NCBI GenBank assembly: GCA_000380225.1
Contig: KB904821.1
Location: 3,021,794 to 3,078,300, forward strand
DNA from: a filamentous cyanobacterium ESFC-1
GTDB lineage: Bacteria; Cyanobacteriota; Cyanobacteriia; Cyanobacteriales; Spirulinaceae
DNA length: 56,507 bases
Direction of reading: 5' to 3'
The notes under the pieces were generated by a model. That model did no database searches, was not told the DNA's origin, and saw only the letters and a list, made by a program, of their open reading frames with translations. Below are positions 17,613 to 26,337 of the stretch, one piece after another; position 1 is the first letter of the stretch, and every line of letters begins with the position of its first letter. A program made the translations under genes and the position numbers.

Positions 17613-19181
17613 TTACAAATCTAAATATTTAATCGCGATCGCGCTCACTCCCATTCCTCCTAATAACAGCCACACCAACCAATCCCCCCAGCGCACATAT
17701 AGCGTCCTGGTTTGACGCGGATACACCGTCTCGGCGTGGATTTCGTAGGTATTAATCCCCGATAGCCACAACGTGCGTCCGTGGGGGTCTACAATGCCAG
17801 AATAGCCTGTATTGGTAGCACGAATCGCCCAGCGATCGCTCTCCACAGCCCGCAGGACATCTTGGGCGTGGTGTTGGGCAGGCATGGTTTCGCTATAATG
17901 GGCGTTATTCGACGCAGTGATTAGAAAATCGCCGCCCCGTTGCGCTTGGGGTAGAAAAAGATAAGGAAACGCCGATTCGTAGCAAATACCCACGATTGCA
18001 CGACCAAACGGGGTATCAAAGGTTTGCGATCGCGTCCCTGGAATCATCGCAGCATTGAGGGGAGAAAGCCGATTAATCACAGCCCCCAACACCGACTCAA
18101 ACGGGATATATTCCCCCAAAGGAACCAGTTTCACCTTATCATAACGACTCAACACTTCCCCATCACCAGCAACCGTAAAAACGCTGTTGGTATAGTCAAG
18201 AGAATCCGGGTTTTCTGGGGAAGTCCCATAAGCCCCCAACCAAGCTAAAACCCCCTTATTTAAGATGGCTTGATAAAAGGCAGTTTGGGGAATTTGGCTA
18301 ATAAAAAAAGGTAACGCCGTTTCCGGGGTCAAAACCGCATCAACCCCCAAATCCGCTAACTTTTCATAACCGCGAGTATAGTTCAACATCGCCCGTTTCT
18401 TGCCGTCTGAAAATAGCTTAATCGTGTTGGGAATATTGCCTTGAATAATCCCCACTTTAAACGGGTTTTCATCGTTTAACGGACGACTGTAAACCACTGC
18501 GCCAATACCGTGTAGGGTAATCAGAAGCGAGAGGGCAATTCCAATTAATCCCCGACTACTTGCTAACCTCTGACGCTGCACAAATCTTGCCTGGATAAAC
18601 TCCCCCAAAAAGCCATTAACCGCCACAATAATCGCCGTAACCGTCGTTGGCCCCGATACCTTTAAAAGCTGCAAAATCCATAAATTATCTGGGCTTTGGG
18701 TATAAGACAAAGACGACCACCATAAGGGCGATTGACTCCAAATCATTTCCAAGCCACACCACAACGCTACCCCTACTAAAACCCGATAACTTTGAGTTAA
18801 TAAATTAGACTTAACTTTGCGCGTCAAAACCTTAAATAAAACCGCCCAAACCGTAATAAAAACCAACCCCCAAGCCACAATCGCCAACCAACAAAAAATC
18901 GCGATCGCCAAACTCGCTAACCAGGGAACACCCAACCAAGTCATCGGGTGAACTCCCGTAATCCAAAATATCGCCAAGCCGTGATAAGCAAACGCCCACA
19001 ACATCCCATACCAAATTGTTAGTTTGAGGGGGGAATTTATCGCGAGTAACCACAGGGGAATAAAGGCAACCCAAGCTAAAGGAAATGCCCCCACAGGTGC
19101 AGGGGTTAATCCCATTAATACACCACCGAGTAGGGCGATTAAGCTATAGGTTATGGTTTGGGGTTTGAGTTTGAATTTCAT
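17613..19181 (-). CDS. lnt: Apolipoprotein N-acyltransferase Lnt
   Basis: A 522-aa inner-membrane enzyme that N-acylates the lipid-modified cysteine of lipoproteins. The first ~220 residues form about six to seven membrane helices (for example TYSLIALLGGVLMGLTPAPV and AFIPLWLLAINSPL), and a nitrilase-like periplasmic domain follows. The catalytic triad segments are visible: VLTPETALPFF (Glu), YDKVKLVPLGEYIPFE (Lys) and IVGICYESAFPYL (Cys). A final membrane helix (WGDWLVWLLLGGMGVSAI) ends the protein. Length and order are typical. The downstream palindrome nearest to a minus-strand 3' end here belongs to the next gene upstream; no clear terminator follows lnt itself. Confidence 0.94.
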   Translation of the reverse strand: MKFKLKPQTITYSLIALLGGVLMGLTPAPVGAFPLAWVAFIPLWLLAINSPLKLTIWYGMLWAFAYHGLAIFWITGVHPMTWLGVPWLASLAIAIFCWLAIVAWGLVFITVWAVLFKVLTRKVKSNLLTQSYRVLVGVALWCGLEMIWSQSPLWWSSLSYTQSPDNLWILQLLKVSGPTTVTAIIVAVNGFLGEFIQARFVQRQRLASSRGLIGIALSLLITLHGIGAVVYSRPLNDENPFKVGIIQGNIPNTIKLFSDGKKRAMLNYTRGYEKLADLGVDAVLTPETALPFFISQIPQTAFYQAILNKGVLAWLGAYGTSPENPDSLDYTNSVFTVAGDGEVLSRYDKVKLVPLGEYIPFESVLGAVINRLSPLNAAMIPGTRSQTFDTPFGRAIVGICYESAFPYLFLPQAQRGGDFLITASNNAHYSETMPAQHHAQDVLRAVESDRWAIRATNTGYSGIVDPHGRTLWLSGINTYEIHAETVYPRQTRTLYVRWGDWLVWLLLGGMGVSAIAIKYLDL

Positions 19182-19219
19182 AGAGATATTTTATAAAAAA
19201 GTAAAAGCGTGGTGGTTTT

Positions 19220-19252
19220 AGAACCCCGGTTTTTTAAAAAAACCGGGGTTCT
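19220..19252 (-). terminator. AGAACCCCGG palindrome 3' of the kinase-FGE gene
   Basis: A near-perfect inverted repeat AGAACCCCGGTTTTTT / AAAAAACCGGGGTTCT lying 84 bp beyond the stop of the kinase-FGE gene and 38 bp upstream of lnt. It is one of a family (22408-22440, 24366-24399, 37276-37341, 40041-40072) found just after gene ends, so it probably serves as a transcript 3' hairpin. Confidence 0.65.
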
Positions 19253-19335
19253 GTGCCAATTCTAGGATGAAATCAAACCTTCGAGTAGTTGGTTCTCTAA
19301 CTGGATAAACCAAGCCGTTTCGCAGCAGCAAAGGG

Positions 19336-22300
19336 CTAAGGCTTCCTTGGAGAAGCACACACAACCCGAAAACCGAGGTCGTTGTAAGTATTGAAAGGAT
19401 TGAAATTGACGCGGAGCGCACTACGACAGTTCCTCGGATTGAAAAACCAAGAACCACCGCGAATTACATGATTTGATCTATTATTCAATATATCTGATAG
19501 ATATTCTACATAATTTTGATAACGATTATCATTACATTTTGCGTCATAGACTTTACCATCTGTGGGCGCTTTTTCGTAATTATCATGCCAGGGGTCAGCG
19601 CACCACTCCCAGACATTCCCAGCTATGTCGTATAAGCCAAAACTATTGGGCGGAAAACTTCCCACTGAGATTGTTCGTAGTCGAAACTCTCCTTTGGTTT
19701 CGTCAGCGTAGGTTTCGCTGCCTTTGTAGTTTGCGATTTCTGTTGTGATGGTTTCACCGAAATGAAACGGTGTTGTTGTGTTAGCTCTACAGGCATACTC
19801 CCATTGTGCTTCGCTGGGTAGGCAATACTGCTTCCCTGTCGCTACCGACAAGCGAGCGCAGAATTCTACAGCATCGTACCAATTCACTCTTTCTACAGGA
19901 CTATCGTCCCCTTTGAATTGTGATGGATTGGGATTCAAGTCTCGTTGCAGTTTAGGTAATGCTGCCACCGCTCGCCATTGGGCTTGAGTAATGGCGTATT
20001 TGCCCATGAAGAAGGGTTGCACGGTAACTTGATGTTGTGGACGTTCGCTATTTCTGCTATCTTTTTCCCCTATTGGTGCGCCCATTACGAACGTTCCCCC
20101 TGGTACATACACCATATCCAAGCTGAATGTTTCCTCTTTAGAGAAAAGGAAAAATTGGCGATTTTTTACTACTAAGTTTTCTTGGAAGTAGGACGCTTGA
20201 TGAGAGCGGTTTTGAATAACCTCGCCCTTGCTGTTGACTGTGATAACTTCAAATGAGTAGGTTGGTAGCTTGGGTTTCGAGGGTGATGCTGTTGAAGGTA
20301 TTTTGGATTGTTTGGGTTGTTTGGGTTGGGTATTTTTTTGAGGCTGAGGTTGGGGTTGAATTGGCGAGATTTTTTGGGGTGGTTTAGCTATAGAAACAGC
20401 AGAAGACTTTGGTTTTGATGGTGATGCTGAAGAAACGCAAACCACCCGAAAACCGATGTAGTCGTACCTAACGTCGGGATTGACGTTGCTGACGCGGTAC
20501 GCACTACGACAGTACCACGGAATGTAGAACCAAGAGCCGCCTCGTATTATACGATTTGACTTATTATTCAACAAAGTGGACAAGGAATCTGGGTAGTTTT
20601 GATAACGATTATTATTATGCTCATCATCCCACACCCGCCCATTTGGGGGGGCTCCTTCATAGCTGTTATGCCTGGGGTCAGCGCACCACTCCCAGACATT
20701 GCCGTGCATATCGTATAAGCCAAAGCCATTAGGTGGGAAACTACCCACTGGAGTCGTTTGTTTTCGATACTTTCCTTTGGGTTCATCGGCGTAGGTTTTG
20801 TTACCGTCGTAGTTGGCTATTTCTGCTGTTACCGTTTCACCAAAACTAAATGGTGTTGTTGTTCCAGCTCTACAGGCATATTCCCATTGCGCTTCGCTGG
20901 GTAAGCAATACTGTCTGCCTGTGGCTACCGACAACCGAGCGCAGAATTCTACCGTTTCGTACCAATTTACATTTTCTACGGGTCGATTATCCCCTTTAAA
21001 CCTTGATGGGTCAGGCTTCAAGTCTTGTTGTAGTTTCGGTAATGCTGCCACGGCTCGCCATTGCGCCTGAGTGATGGCATATTTGCCCATGAAGAAAGGT
21101 TGCACGGTAACTTGGTGTTGCGGGCGTTCGCTGTCTCTGCTATTTTTTTCCTCGGTCGGTGCGCCCATCATGAATATTCCCCCTGGTATGTATACCATAT
21201 CCAAGCTAACCGTATCTTCTTTAGAGAAAAGGAAAAATTGGCGATTTTTCACTACTAAGTCTTCTCGGAAGTAGAACGCTTGATGGGTACGTTTTTCAAC
21301 AACCTCGCCCCTACTGTTAACAGCGATCGATTCAAATGAGTAGGTTGGTAGCTTAAGATTTGCGGGTAATGCTGTTAAAGGTATTTTAGGTTGTTTAGGT
21401 TGTGTATTTTTTTGAGGTTGAGGTTGTGATTGAATTGGCTGTTTTTTTTGATGTGGTTTAGCTACAGGAACAGCAGAAGACTTGGACGTTGACTGACGTT
21501 GAGTTTTAGGGGTCTGGAGCTTTGATTTAGGCGTAACAATCAGTAAAAATTCTTGTAAGGCTTGTGTGGCATTAACATAACGATCTTTGAAGTGATAGCG
21601 AACCATTTTAGTTAAAAAATCAGCCAGTTTATCGCTAACATTTACTCGATTTCGCCAAATAATTTCCCCTTGTTCATCTTCAGAAAGTAAATCGGGAAAT
21701 ACACCTGTCAATAATTCAATCGCTGTTTTACCAAGGGCGTAAACATCACTACTCAGCCTCGGTTTACCAATACCCTGCTCGCTGGCCATATATCCCGGCG
21801 TACCAATCGAAATTGAAGCCATTGTTTGACCGCGTGAATTAATCCGAGTTGTACTTAACTCTTTAACAATACCGAAATCAATCAAAACCAACTTATTATC
21901 CTGCTTGCGGTGCATAATATTAGCAGGCTTGATATCTCGGTGAATGATATTGTGACGATGCACAAAAGATAGAATTTCTAGCATTTCTTGAAGAAACTCA
22001 ATCACTTGGGCTTCTGTCCACGGTTGACCCGGTTGAATCTCGCTTTCTAAATCCTGTCCCTCGATGTATTCTTGAATTAGAAAAAACTGCCCATTATCTT
22101 CAAAATACTCAAACAATTGGGGGATTTGGTCGTGTTGCCCCAACTTGTATAAAATCGCCCCTTCCTGCTCAAATAAGCGCTTGATAGCGGGATGCTGCTG
22201 CTGGGGCTTGAGGTGCTTGACCACTCGCTTCGGTTTGGGAGTGATGGGAATCCCCAAATCTTCAGCTAAATAAGTCTCCCCAAAACCGCCTGCTCCCAAG

Positions 22301-22344
22301 CGTTGAGTAATTTTGTAGCGTTGTCGTAAAGTTGTACCAATCAT
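19336..22344 (-). CDS. Ser/Thr protein kinase with two tandem FGE/C-lectin-type domains
   Basis: A 1002-aa protein. Residues 1-265 are a complete Hanks-type kinase: glycine loop LGAGGFGETY (16-25), Lys43, HRDIKPANIM near 133, and IDFGIVKEL. A Pro/Gln/Lys-rich linker leads to a β-rich segment and an FGE-sulfatase-type domain (about 381-640). Linker, β-segment and FGE domain are then repeated almost identically (second FGE about 743-1000), an internal duplication of ~360 aa. In both copies the catalytic region reads RGGSW-x7-C-RSA, keeping only the second of the two cysteines that sulfatase-activating FGE uses, so formylglycine synthesis is unlikely; a binding role is more plausible. Both ends resemble diversity-generating-retroelement variable regions. 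No membrane helix is seen. Confidence 0.9.
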   Translation of the reverse strand: MIGTTLRQRYKITQRLGAGGFGETYLAEDLGIPITPKPKRVVKHLKPQQQHPAIKRLFEQEGAILYKLGQHDQIPQLFEYFEDNGQFFLIQEYIEGQDLESEIQPGQPWTEAQVIEFLQEMLEILSFVHRHNIIHRDIKPANIMHRKQDNKLVLIDFGIVKELSTTRINSRGQTMASISIGTPGYMASEQGIGKPRLSSDVYALGKTAIELLTGVFPDLLSEDEQGEIIWRNRVNVSDKLADFLTKMVRYHFKDRYVNATQALQEFLLIVTPKSKLQTPKTQRQSTSKSSAVPVAKPHQKKQPIQSQPQPQKNTQPKQPKIPLTALPANLKLPTYSFESIAVNSRGEVVEKRTHQAFYFREDLVVKNRQFFLFSKEDTVSLDMVYIPGGIFMMGAPTEEKNSRDSERPQHQVTVQPFFMGKYAITQAQWRAVAALPKLQQDLKPDPSRFKGDNRPVENVNWYETVEFCARLSVATGRQYCLPSEAQWEYACRAGTTTPFSFGETVTAEIANYDGNKTYADEPKGKYRKQTTPVGSFPPNGFGLYDMHGNVWEWCADPRHNSYEGAPPNGRVWDDEHNNNRYQNYPDSLSTLLNNKSNRIIRGGSWFYIPWYCRSAYRVSNVNPDVRYDYIGFRVVCVSSASPSKPKSSAVSIAKPPQKISPIQPQPQPQKNTQPKQPKQSKIPSTASPSKPKLPTYSFEVITVNSKGEVIQNRSHQASYFQENLVVKNRQFFLFSKEETFSLDMVYVPGGTFVMGAPIGEKDSRNSERPQHQVTVQPFFMGKYAITQAQWRAVAALPKLQRDLNPNPSQFKGDDSPVERVNWYDAVEFCARLSVATGKQYCLPSEAQWEYACRANTTTPFHFGETITTEIANYKGSETYADETKGEFRLRTISVGSFPPNSFGLYDIAGNVWEWCADPWHDNYEKAPTDGKVYDAKCNDNRYQNYVEYLSDILNNRSNHVIRGGSWFFNPRNCRSALRVNFNPFNTYNDLGFRVVCASPRKP

Positions 22345-22407
22345 GCCGCTTTCTCACTAATCGGGGCATAGTTCCAGCATAAACCATAGCAGCCCACTCT
22401 AGAGTTT

Positions 22408-22440
22408 AGAACCCCGGATTTTTAAAGAATCCGGGGTTCT
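22408..22440 (-). terminator. AGAACCCCGG palindrome 3' of the DUF3226 gene
   Basis: Inverted repeat AGAACCCCGGATT / AATCCGGGGTTCT, 8 bp past the stop codon of the DUF3226 gene. The flank GGTTACAG is shared with the copy at 24366-24399, which shows common descent of element and flank. Confidence 0.7.
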
Positions 22441-22448
22441 GGTTACAG

Positions 22449-23099
22449 TCAAATTTGATACAATCTCGTAAACCAATCCACAAATTTCTGGGCTGTTGGA
22501 TGCCCCGGTTGAAAAATCTGTTCTTGAATCGCATTGTGTAACTGTCGTCCGGGTGGATTTTGCCAAGCCAACCAAGTGTAGATATTCGCTTTGTCTAAAT
22601 GTACATCTTTGTAGGTTGCGCCGTGTTTTTTTGCGTCTAAAACCACAGTTTGAGCATATCGCCAAAGCGCTTCACTTTCATTAGGAATTAAATAAGCTAA
22701 AAAGGTTTCTAGCATTCCTTGAAGTTGATTATCGGGCATAATCCAAACACCAAACTGAATGTTATTGGGTACGGTATGAACTAAGCCCGTAGCGGGTAAG
22801 TCTTGGGGAATGTCAGGAATGCTCGGTAAACAAGCATTTCTAATACTTTGCCAGCGCCCTTCGGGATTTTCATCCGCATCGATAATAATACCCAAAGCCT
22901 CCAAACCCGATGCTTTTAACTCCGTTGAAATAATTGCAGTATCGATAAAATCATCACTGCCATAAGATTGAATATAAACAATCGGTTCGCGTTTGGTTTT
23001 CTCCCAAGGAATACCATAAGCTTCGATTAATTCAGGAATGACTCTTTTATCTTGTTGTCCTTCGACAATCAGTTTTTTGGGATAATATCGAGTTGCCAT
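22449..23099 (-). CDS. DUF3226 / TOPRIM-like protein
   Basis: A 216-aa protein of the DUF3226 type, read here as a TOPRIM-like fold. The conserved acidic residues are Glu13 in KLIVEGQQDKRVIPEL and the Asp74-x-Asp76 pair in LGIIIDADENPEGRW, the geometry used by TOPRIM nucleases and primases to bind Mg2+. The C-terminal half (QGMLETFLAYLIP, TWLAWQNPPGRQL) is helical. It begins 2 bp after the stop of the AAA ATPase gene, so the two are translationally coupled and probably form a complex. The combination of an SMC/OLD-type ATPase and a separate TOPRIM protein parallels the PARIS and OLD-nuclease phage-defence systems. Confidence 0.8.
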   Translation of the reverse strand: MATRYYPKKLIVEGQQDKRVIPELIEAYGIPWEKTKREPIVYIQSYGSDDFIDTAIISTELKASGLEALGIIIDADENPEGRWQSIRNACLPSIPDIPQDLPATGLVHTVPNNIQFGVWIMPDNQLQGMLETFLAYLIPNESEALWRYAQTVVLDAKKHGATYKDVHLDKANIYTWLAWQNPPGRQLHNAIQEQIFQPGHPTAQKFVDWFTRLYQI

Positions 23100-23101
23100 C
23101 C

Positions 23102-24190
23102 CTACCGTACCTCAATCCCTCGCTCGGCGGCAATAATAATTTCTTCTTCGGTGAAAGCCACTGCTTGTTTTTTGTGAGGTTCAATGCGTTGAATACTCAC
23201 GCCTTCTTTAACCGCATCATCTTGACTGGCTATTGTGGCTAAACTCAGCCAACAATCGCTACTATGAGTAGTCGCAAAAACTTGAACATCGAGCTTTTTG
23301 GCGGTTTCCCATAACAATTTCCACATATCCGTTAAAGTGGTGAAATGTAAGCCTGTATCGATTTCATCCACTAATAAAACACCACCTTTGGCACAAGCTA
23401 GGGATAAGGCTAAACCTAACATTCGCCAAATTCCATCCCCTAAACTACCAATGGGAATGCGCTGTTCGCTGTCGGCCAATCGGACGACAAAACCACCGCG
23501 TAAGTTAGATAAATTATGACTTGTTTGAGGAACAACAGGAGCAATGCGCTTTAGCTTAGGTTCGATGGTTTTCAAAGCTTCATTAACGATTAATTCTTCG
23601 GGATTCAAAACAATTTCATTAAACAAATCAATCATCCGTCCCACAGTTAAAGAAGTGGAGTTAATAAATCGAGTTTTTTGGGATGGTTTGTCTTTTGGTT
23701 GTGGAAAATAGGGTAAGTTTTCTAAAGACAAGGTATTGTAATCAGAAATTATAAAAGCTTCTTGACCTTGAGTGTGGTTTATGCTTAATACTTTCTTTTG
23801 TAGAATGGGTATGTTTTGAGTATTGGGACTCGACCGCCAAGTTAAATAAGCGTTAAAATCAGTGTTTTTTTGTGTATCTTTATTTTGTAAATTATCTTTA
23901 GTTCCAGAAATAGTAATTTTATTGTCCTCTGGCTTATAACCATAAAAAAGGCAATTTAGGTCTAATTCTCGTTGAGACGGTTCTCTCTCATTCCAGACAA
24001 ACTCACCCCGATTCAGCATGATTTCTGTTAAAGGCTCAAGATTAAGACCAGAATGAAGTAACTGGATAGCTTCTAAAACAGAAGTTTTACCACTGTTATT
24101 TTTGCCAACCAGTAAATTAATTCGTCCTAAATTTTGCAGTTCAAAAGATTCAAAACCGCGAAAATTTTTGATGTGAACTGTTTTCAACAT
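23102..24190 (-). CDS. AAA family ATPase (OLD/ABC-type), defence-like
   Basis: A 362-aa ATPase of the AAA_15/AAA_21 group. It begins MLKTVHIKNFRGFESFELQN, with Walker A GKNNSGKT (29-36), an ABC-type signature-like segment IGSLGDGIWRML (about 248-257), Walker B VLLVDEID (Asp275-Glu276) and a switch His309 in ATTHSSDCW. There is no fused TOPRIM domain; that role is probably taken by the adjacent DUF3226 gene 2 bp downstream. The middle (about 90-180) is unusually rich in Asn, Gln, Lys and Thr. The pair stands between unrelated genes and ends in a repeat palindrome, consistent with a two-gene cassette. Confidence 0.88.
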   Translation of the reverse strand: MLKTVHIKNFRGFESFELQNLGRINLLVGKNNSGKTSVLEAIQLLHSGLNLEPLTEIMLNRGEFVWNEREPSQRELDLNCLFYGYKPEDNKITISGTKDNLQNKDTQKNTDFNAYLTWRSSPNTQNIPILQKKVLSINHTQGQEAFIISDYNTLSLENLPYFPQPKDKPSQKTRFINSTSLTVGRMIDLFNEIVLNPEELIVNEALKTIEPKLKRIAPVVPQTSHNLSNLRGGFVVRLADSEQRIPIGSLGDGIWRMLGLALSLACAKGGVLLVDEIDTGLHFTTLTDMWKLLWETAKKLDVQVFATTHSSDCWLSLATIASQDDAVKEGVSIQRIEPHKKQAVAFTEEEIIIAAERGIEVR

Positions 24191-24308
24191 CGGATTCTAT
24201 AGGAATAAAACTAATAATATTATAATATTTTTATCTTAAAGGCGAACGCGCATCTCTGTTTTCTTAAAAATATAAAATCGCCCTGATTAAGGCAGAGCCT
24301 TATTTTTT

Positions 24309-24335
24309 CGTTCCCAGGTATAACCTAGGAACGAG
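24309..24335. repeat. CGTTCC...GGAACGAG-type palindrome
   Basis: CGTTCCCAGGT..ACCTAGGAACGAG, preceded by AAGGC-AGA-GCCTT, the same paired-palindrome plan as 8971-9019. It lies in the 218-bp gap between the AAA ATPase start and the histidine kinase stop. Confidence 0.75.
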
Positions 24336-24365
24336 GAATAACATTATATCGAAATGAGAGAGTTT

Positions 24366-24399
24366 AGAACCCCGGATTCGCAGAAGTTACCGGGGTTCT
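24366..24399 (-). terminator. AGAACCCCGG palindrome 3' of the histidine kinase
   Basis: Inverted repeat AGAACCCCGG / CCGGGGTTCT with a 14-nt loop, about 10 bp beyond the histidine kinase stop at 24409. Same element and flanking GGTTACAG as at 22408-22440. Confidence 0.7.
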
Positions 24400-24408
24400 G
24401 GTTACAGC

Positions 24409-25785
24409 TCAAACCAAGGGTAACAAGATAATAAAACAACTGCCTTCTCCCGGTTGCGATCGCACTCTCACCGAGCCTTTCATTCCTTCTACTAGGGTTT
24501 TCACAATCGATAAACCCAAACCCGTTCCTCCGGTAGAACGCGATCGCGCCTCATCGACTCGATAAAAACGCTCGAAAATCCGCGATTGTTGGGCTAAGGG
24601 AATCCCCCAACCGCGATCGCGCACTTCGATTTTTGCTTGTTCTCCGGCACATTCGAGGCTCACCACGACCTCTTTTTGAGAGTATTTGACCGCGTTATCA
24701 ATCAGGTTGATTAACACCTGTTTGAGACGATTAAAATCCGCGATCGCGCTGACTGTTTCGTTGGCATAAAACTCCAGATCGCGATCGCAAGTTTGCCTGG
24801 CCATTTCAATAATTTCCGCGATCGCCTCATTCAAAACAATCGGTTCGAGGTGAAAATGGAGATGATGATTATCCACCCGCGCCAAATCCAATAAATCCGA
24901 TAATAACTGAATCGTGCGCTCCGCTTCAGATGCCGCAATGCCCAACGCCTCCGTTTGGGCTTCTGAGAGATTTTTTCCTCGTCTGAGGGTGCTTTGCAGA
25001 TATCCCGAAACCAGAGTTAAAGGAGTGCGTAACTCATGGGACACATTACTGACAAACTGTCGTTGCTGCTCCCAAGTTTGATACAACTGAAGCAGGGTGC
25101 GATCGAGGGTTTGCGCCAACTGCTTGACTTCTGTGGGGGCATTCTCAAACTGTAACTGCTCTCGTTCAAACTGTTCAGAAGAAAGATTTTGCGCCACCTG
25201 ACACATTTGCTCTAGGGGACACAACGAGCGCCGCACATAAAACGCGATCGCGATCGTCATCAAACCAATCGCGGCAATACTAGCCCCCGCTAACGTCCAG
25301 AGCAACTGTTGAAACATAACTTGTTCCTCGGTGATATCCGTCGCCAAAACCAACTCTCCTAGGTTGCGATCCTGGACGATAAGCGGCGTTTGACACATCA
25401 CCCAATAGCGATCGTTGAGGGATTTTACTTCAGGGAATAAAGGAATATTACCCAAACTCAACAAAGCGCGATCGCGAGTTCCCACCTTCAACCCATCCGA
25501 CTGGGCTAAAATCTCCCCCTGCTCTCCCTCAACCCAAATCAACGTTGTCCCGGTAGTCCGATTATCAATCGCCTTTTGCATCGCTCGCGATCGCGCCATC
25601 ATTTGCTGGTATATTTCGATATCCTGGGGGAGTCGCTCGGCCAAATATGCCACATGATGCTTATTCGCTGCGACTAATAAATGCTGGGTGCGGCTACTCG
25701 TCCAAATCGCCACACTGCCAATTCCCAACGCCGACACCGCCGCAATCCCCAACGTCAACCGCACGCGCAACGAACGAAAATCCAT
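24409..25785 (-). CDS. Membrane sensor histidine kinase (orphan)
   Basis: About 458 aa. Two membrane helices (VRLTLGIAAVSALGIGSVAIW and LLWTLAGASIAAIGLMTIAI) flank an extracytoplasmic sensor region of about 135 residues. HAMP, HisKA (SNVSHELRTPLTL, His about 250) and HATPase domains follow, with GWGIP and GTGLGLSIVKTL. No response regulator is adjacent. The frame opens at 25815, but the ATGs there (25815, 25809) lie inside a 150-bp tandem repeat that begins at 25805, whereas ATG 25785 follows CAGGGCTT and begins MDFRSLRVRLTL, the usual form. I therefore use 25785; the longer start is possible. Confidence 0.9.
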   Translation of the reverse strand: MDFRSLRVRLTLGIAAVSALGIGSVAIWTSSRTQHLLVAANKHHVAYLAERLPQDIEIYQQMMARSRAMQKAIDNRTTGTTLIWVEGEQGEILAQSDGLKVGTRDRALLSLGNIPLFPEVKSLNDRYWVMCQTPLIVQDRNLGELVLATDITEEQVMFQQLLWTLAGASIAAIGLMTIAIAFYVRRSLCPLEQMCQVAQNLSSEQFEREQLQFENAPTEVKQLAQTLDRTLLQLYQTWEQQRQFVSNVSHELRTPLTLVSGYLQSTLRRGKNLSEAQTEALGIAASEAERTIQLLSDLLDLARVDNHHLHFHLEPIVLNEAIAEIIEMARQTCDRDLEFYANETVSAIADFNRLKQVLINLIDNAVKYSQKEVVVSLECAGEQAKIEVRDRGWGIPLAQQSRIFERFYRVDEARSRSTGGTGLGLSIVKTLVEGMKGSVRVRSQPGEGSCFIILLPLV

Positions 25786-25804
25786 AAGCCCTGACCACAT
25801 CAAC

Positions 25805-26265
25805 CTCATCGCCACCCTATACCCCCAATCTGAGAATAAGCTGATTGTTTGTCATTGGTCATTGGTCATTGGTCATTGGTCATTGGTTATTGGTCATTAG
25901 CGACAAGTTAAGGTTTTGCGCCTATTGTCAAGTCTTGCGTAGGGGCGGGGAAACCCGGCCAAGACACGCGTTTTAGCTCATCGCCACCCTATACCACCAA
26001 TCTGAGAATAAGCTGATTGTTTGTCATTGGTTATTGGTCATTGGTTATTAGCGACAAGTTAAGGTTTTGCGCCTATTGTCAAGTCTTGCGTAGGGGCGGA
26101 GAAACCCCGGCCAAGACACGCGTTTTAGCTCATCGCCACCCTAAACCCCCAATCTGAGAATAAGCTGATTGTTTGTCATTGGTTATTAGCGACAAGTTAA
26201 GGTTTTGCGCCTATTGTCAAGTCCTGCGTAGGGGCGGAGAAACCCGGCCAAGACACGCGTTTTAG
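25805..26265. repeat. Three tandem copies of a ~150-bp repeat upstream of the kinase
   Basis: The unit begins CTCATCGCCACCCTATAC and ends CCAAGACACGCGTTTTAG. Copies are 25805-25976 (172 bp), 25977-26128 (152 bp) and 26129-26265 (137 bp). They differ mainly in how many ATTGGTC/ATTGGTT heptamers each contains, so an expanding heptamer array lies inside a larger tandem duplication. Each copy also holds a TAGGGGCGG.GAAACCCGGCC segment. The first copy reaches the 5' end of the kinase gene, so the duplication probably copied its leader. Confidence 0.92.
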
Positions 26266-26313
26266 CGATGTGATGGCTTTCGTCCTATCGTCAATTTCCC
26301 CAAAACTTGAGAT

Positions 26314-26337
26314 TGGGCGAGGAGACCTCGCCCCTAC
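26314..26337. repeat. GGGCGAGG-palindrome (TAGGGGCG family)
   Basis: TGGGCGAGGAGACCTCGCCC then CTAC, a perfect palindrome related to 5846-5871, 35069-35086 and 44466-44489. The remaining 26266-26568 gap before ftsH is AT-rich and presumably carries its promoter; nothing else is evident. Confidence 0.75.

Noticed and set aside
19182-24408. Diversity-generating retroelement reverse transcriptase near the kinase gene
   Set aside because: No reverse transcriptase ORF or template repeat is visible in the gaps; only the variable-region-like ends are present.
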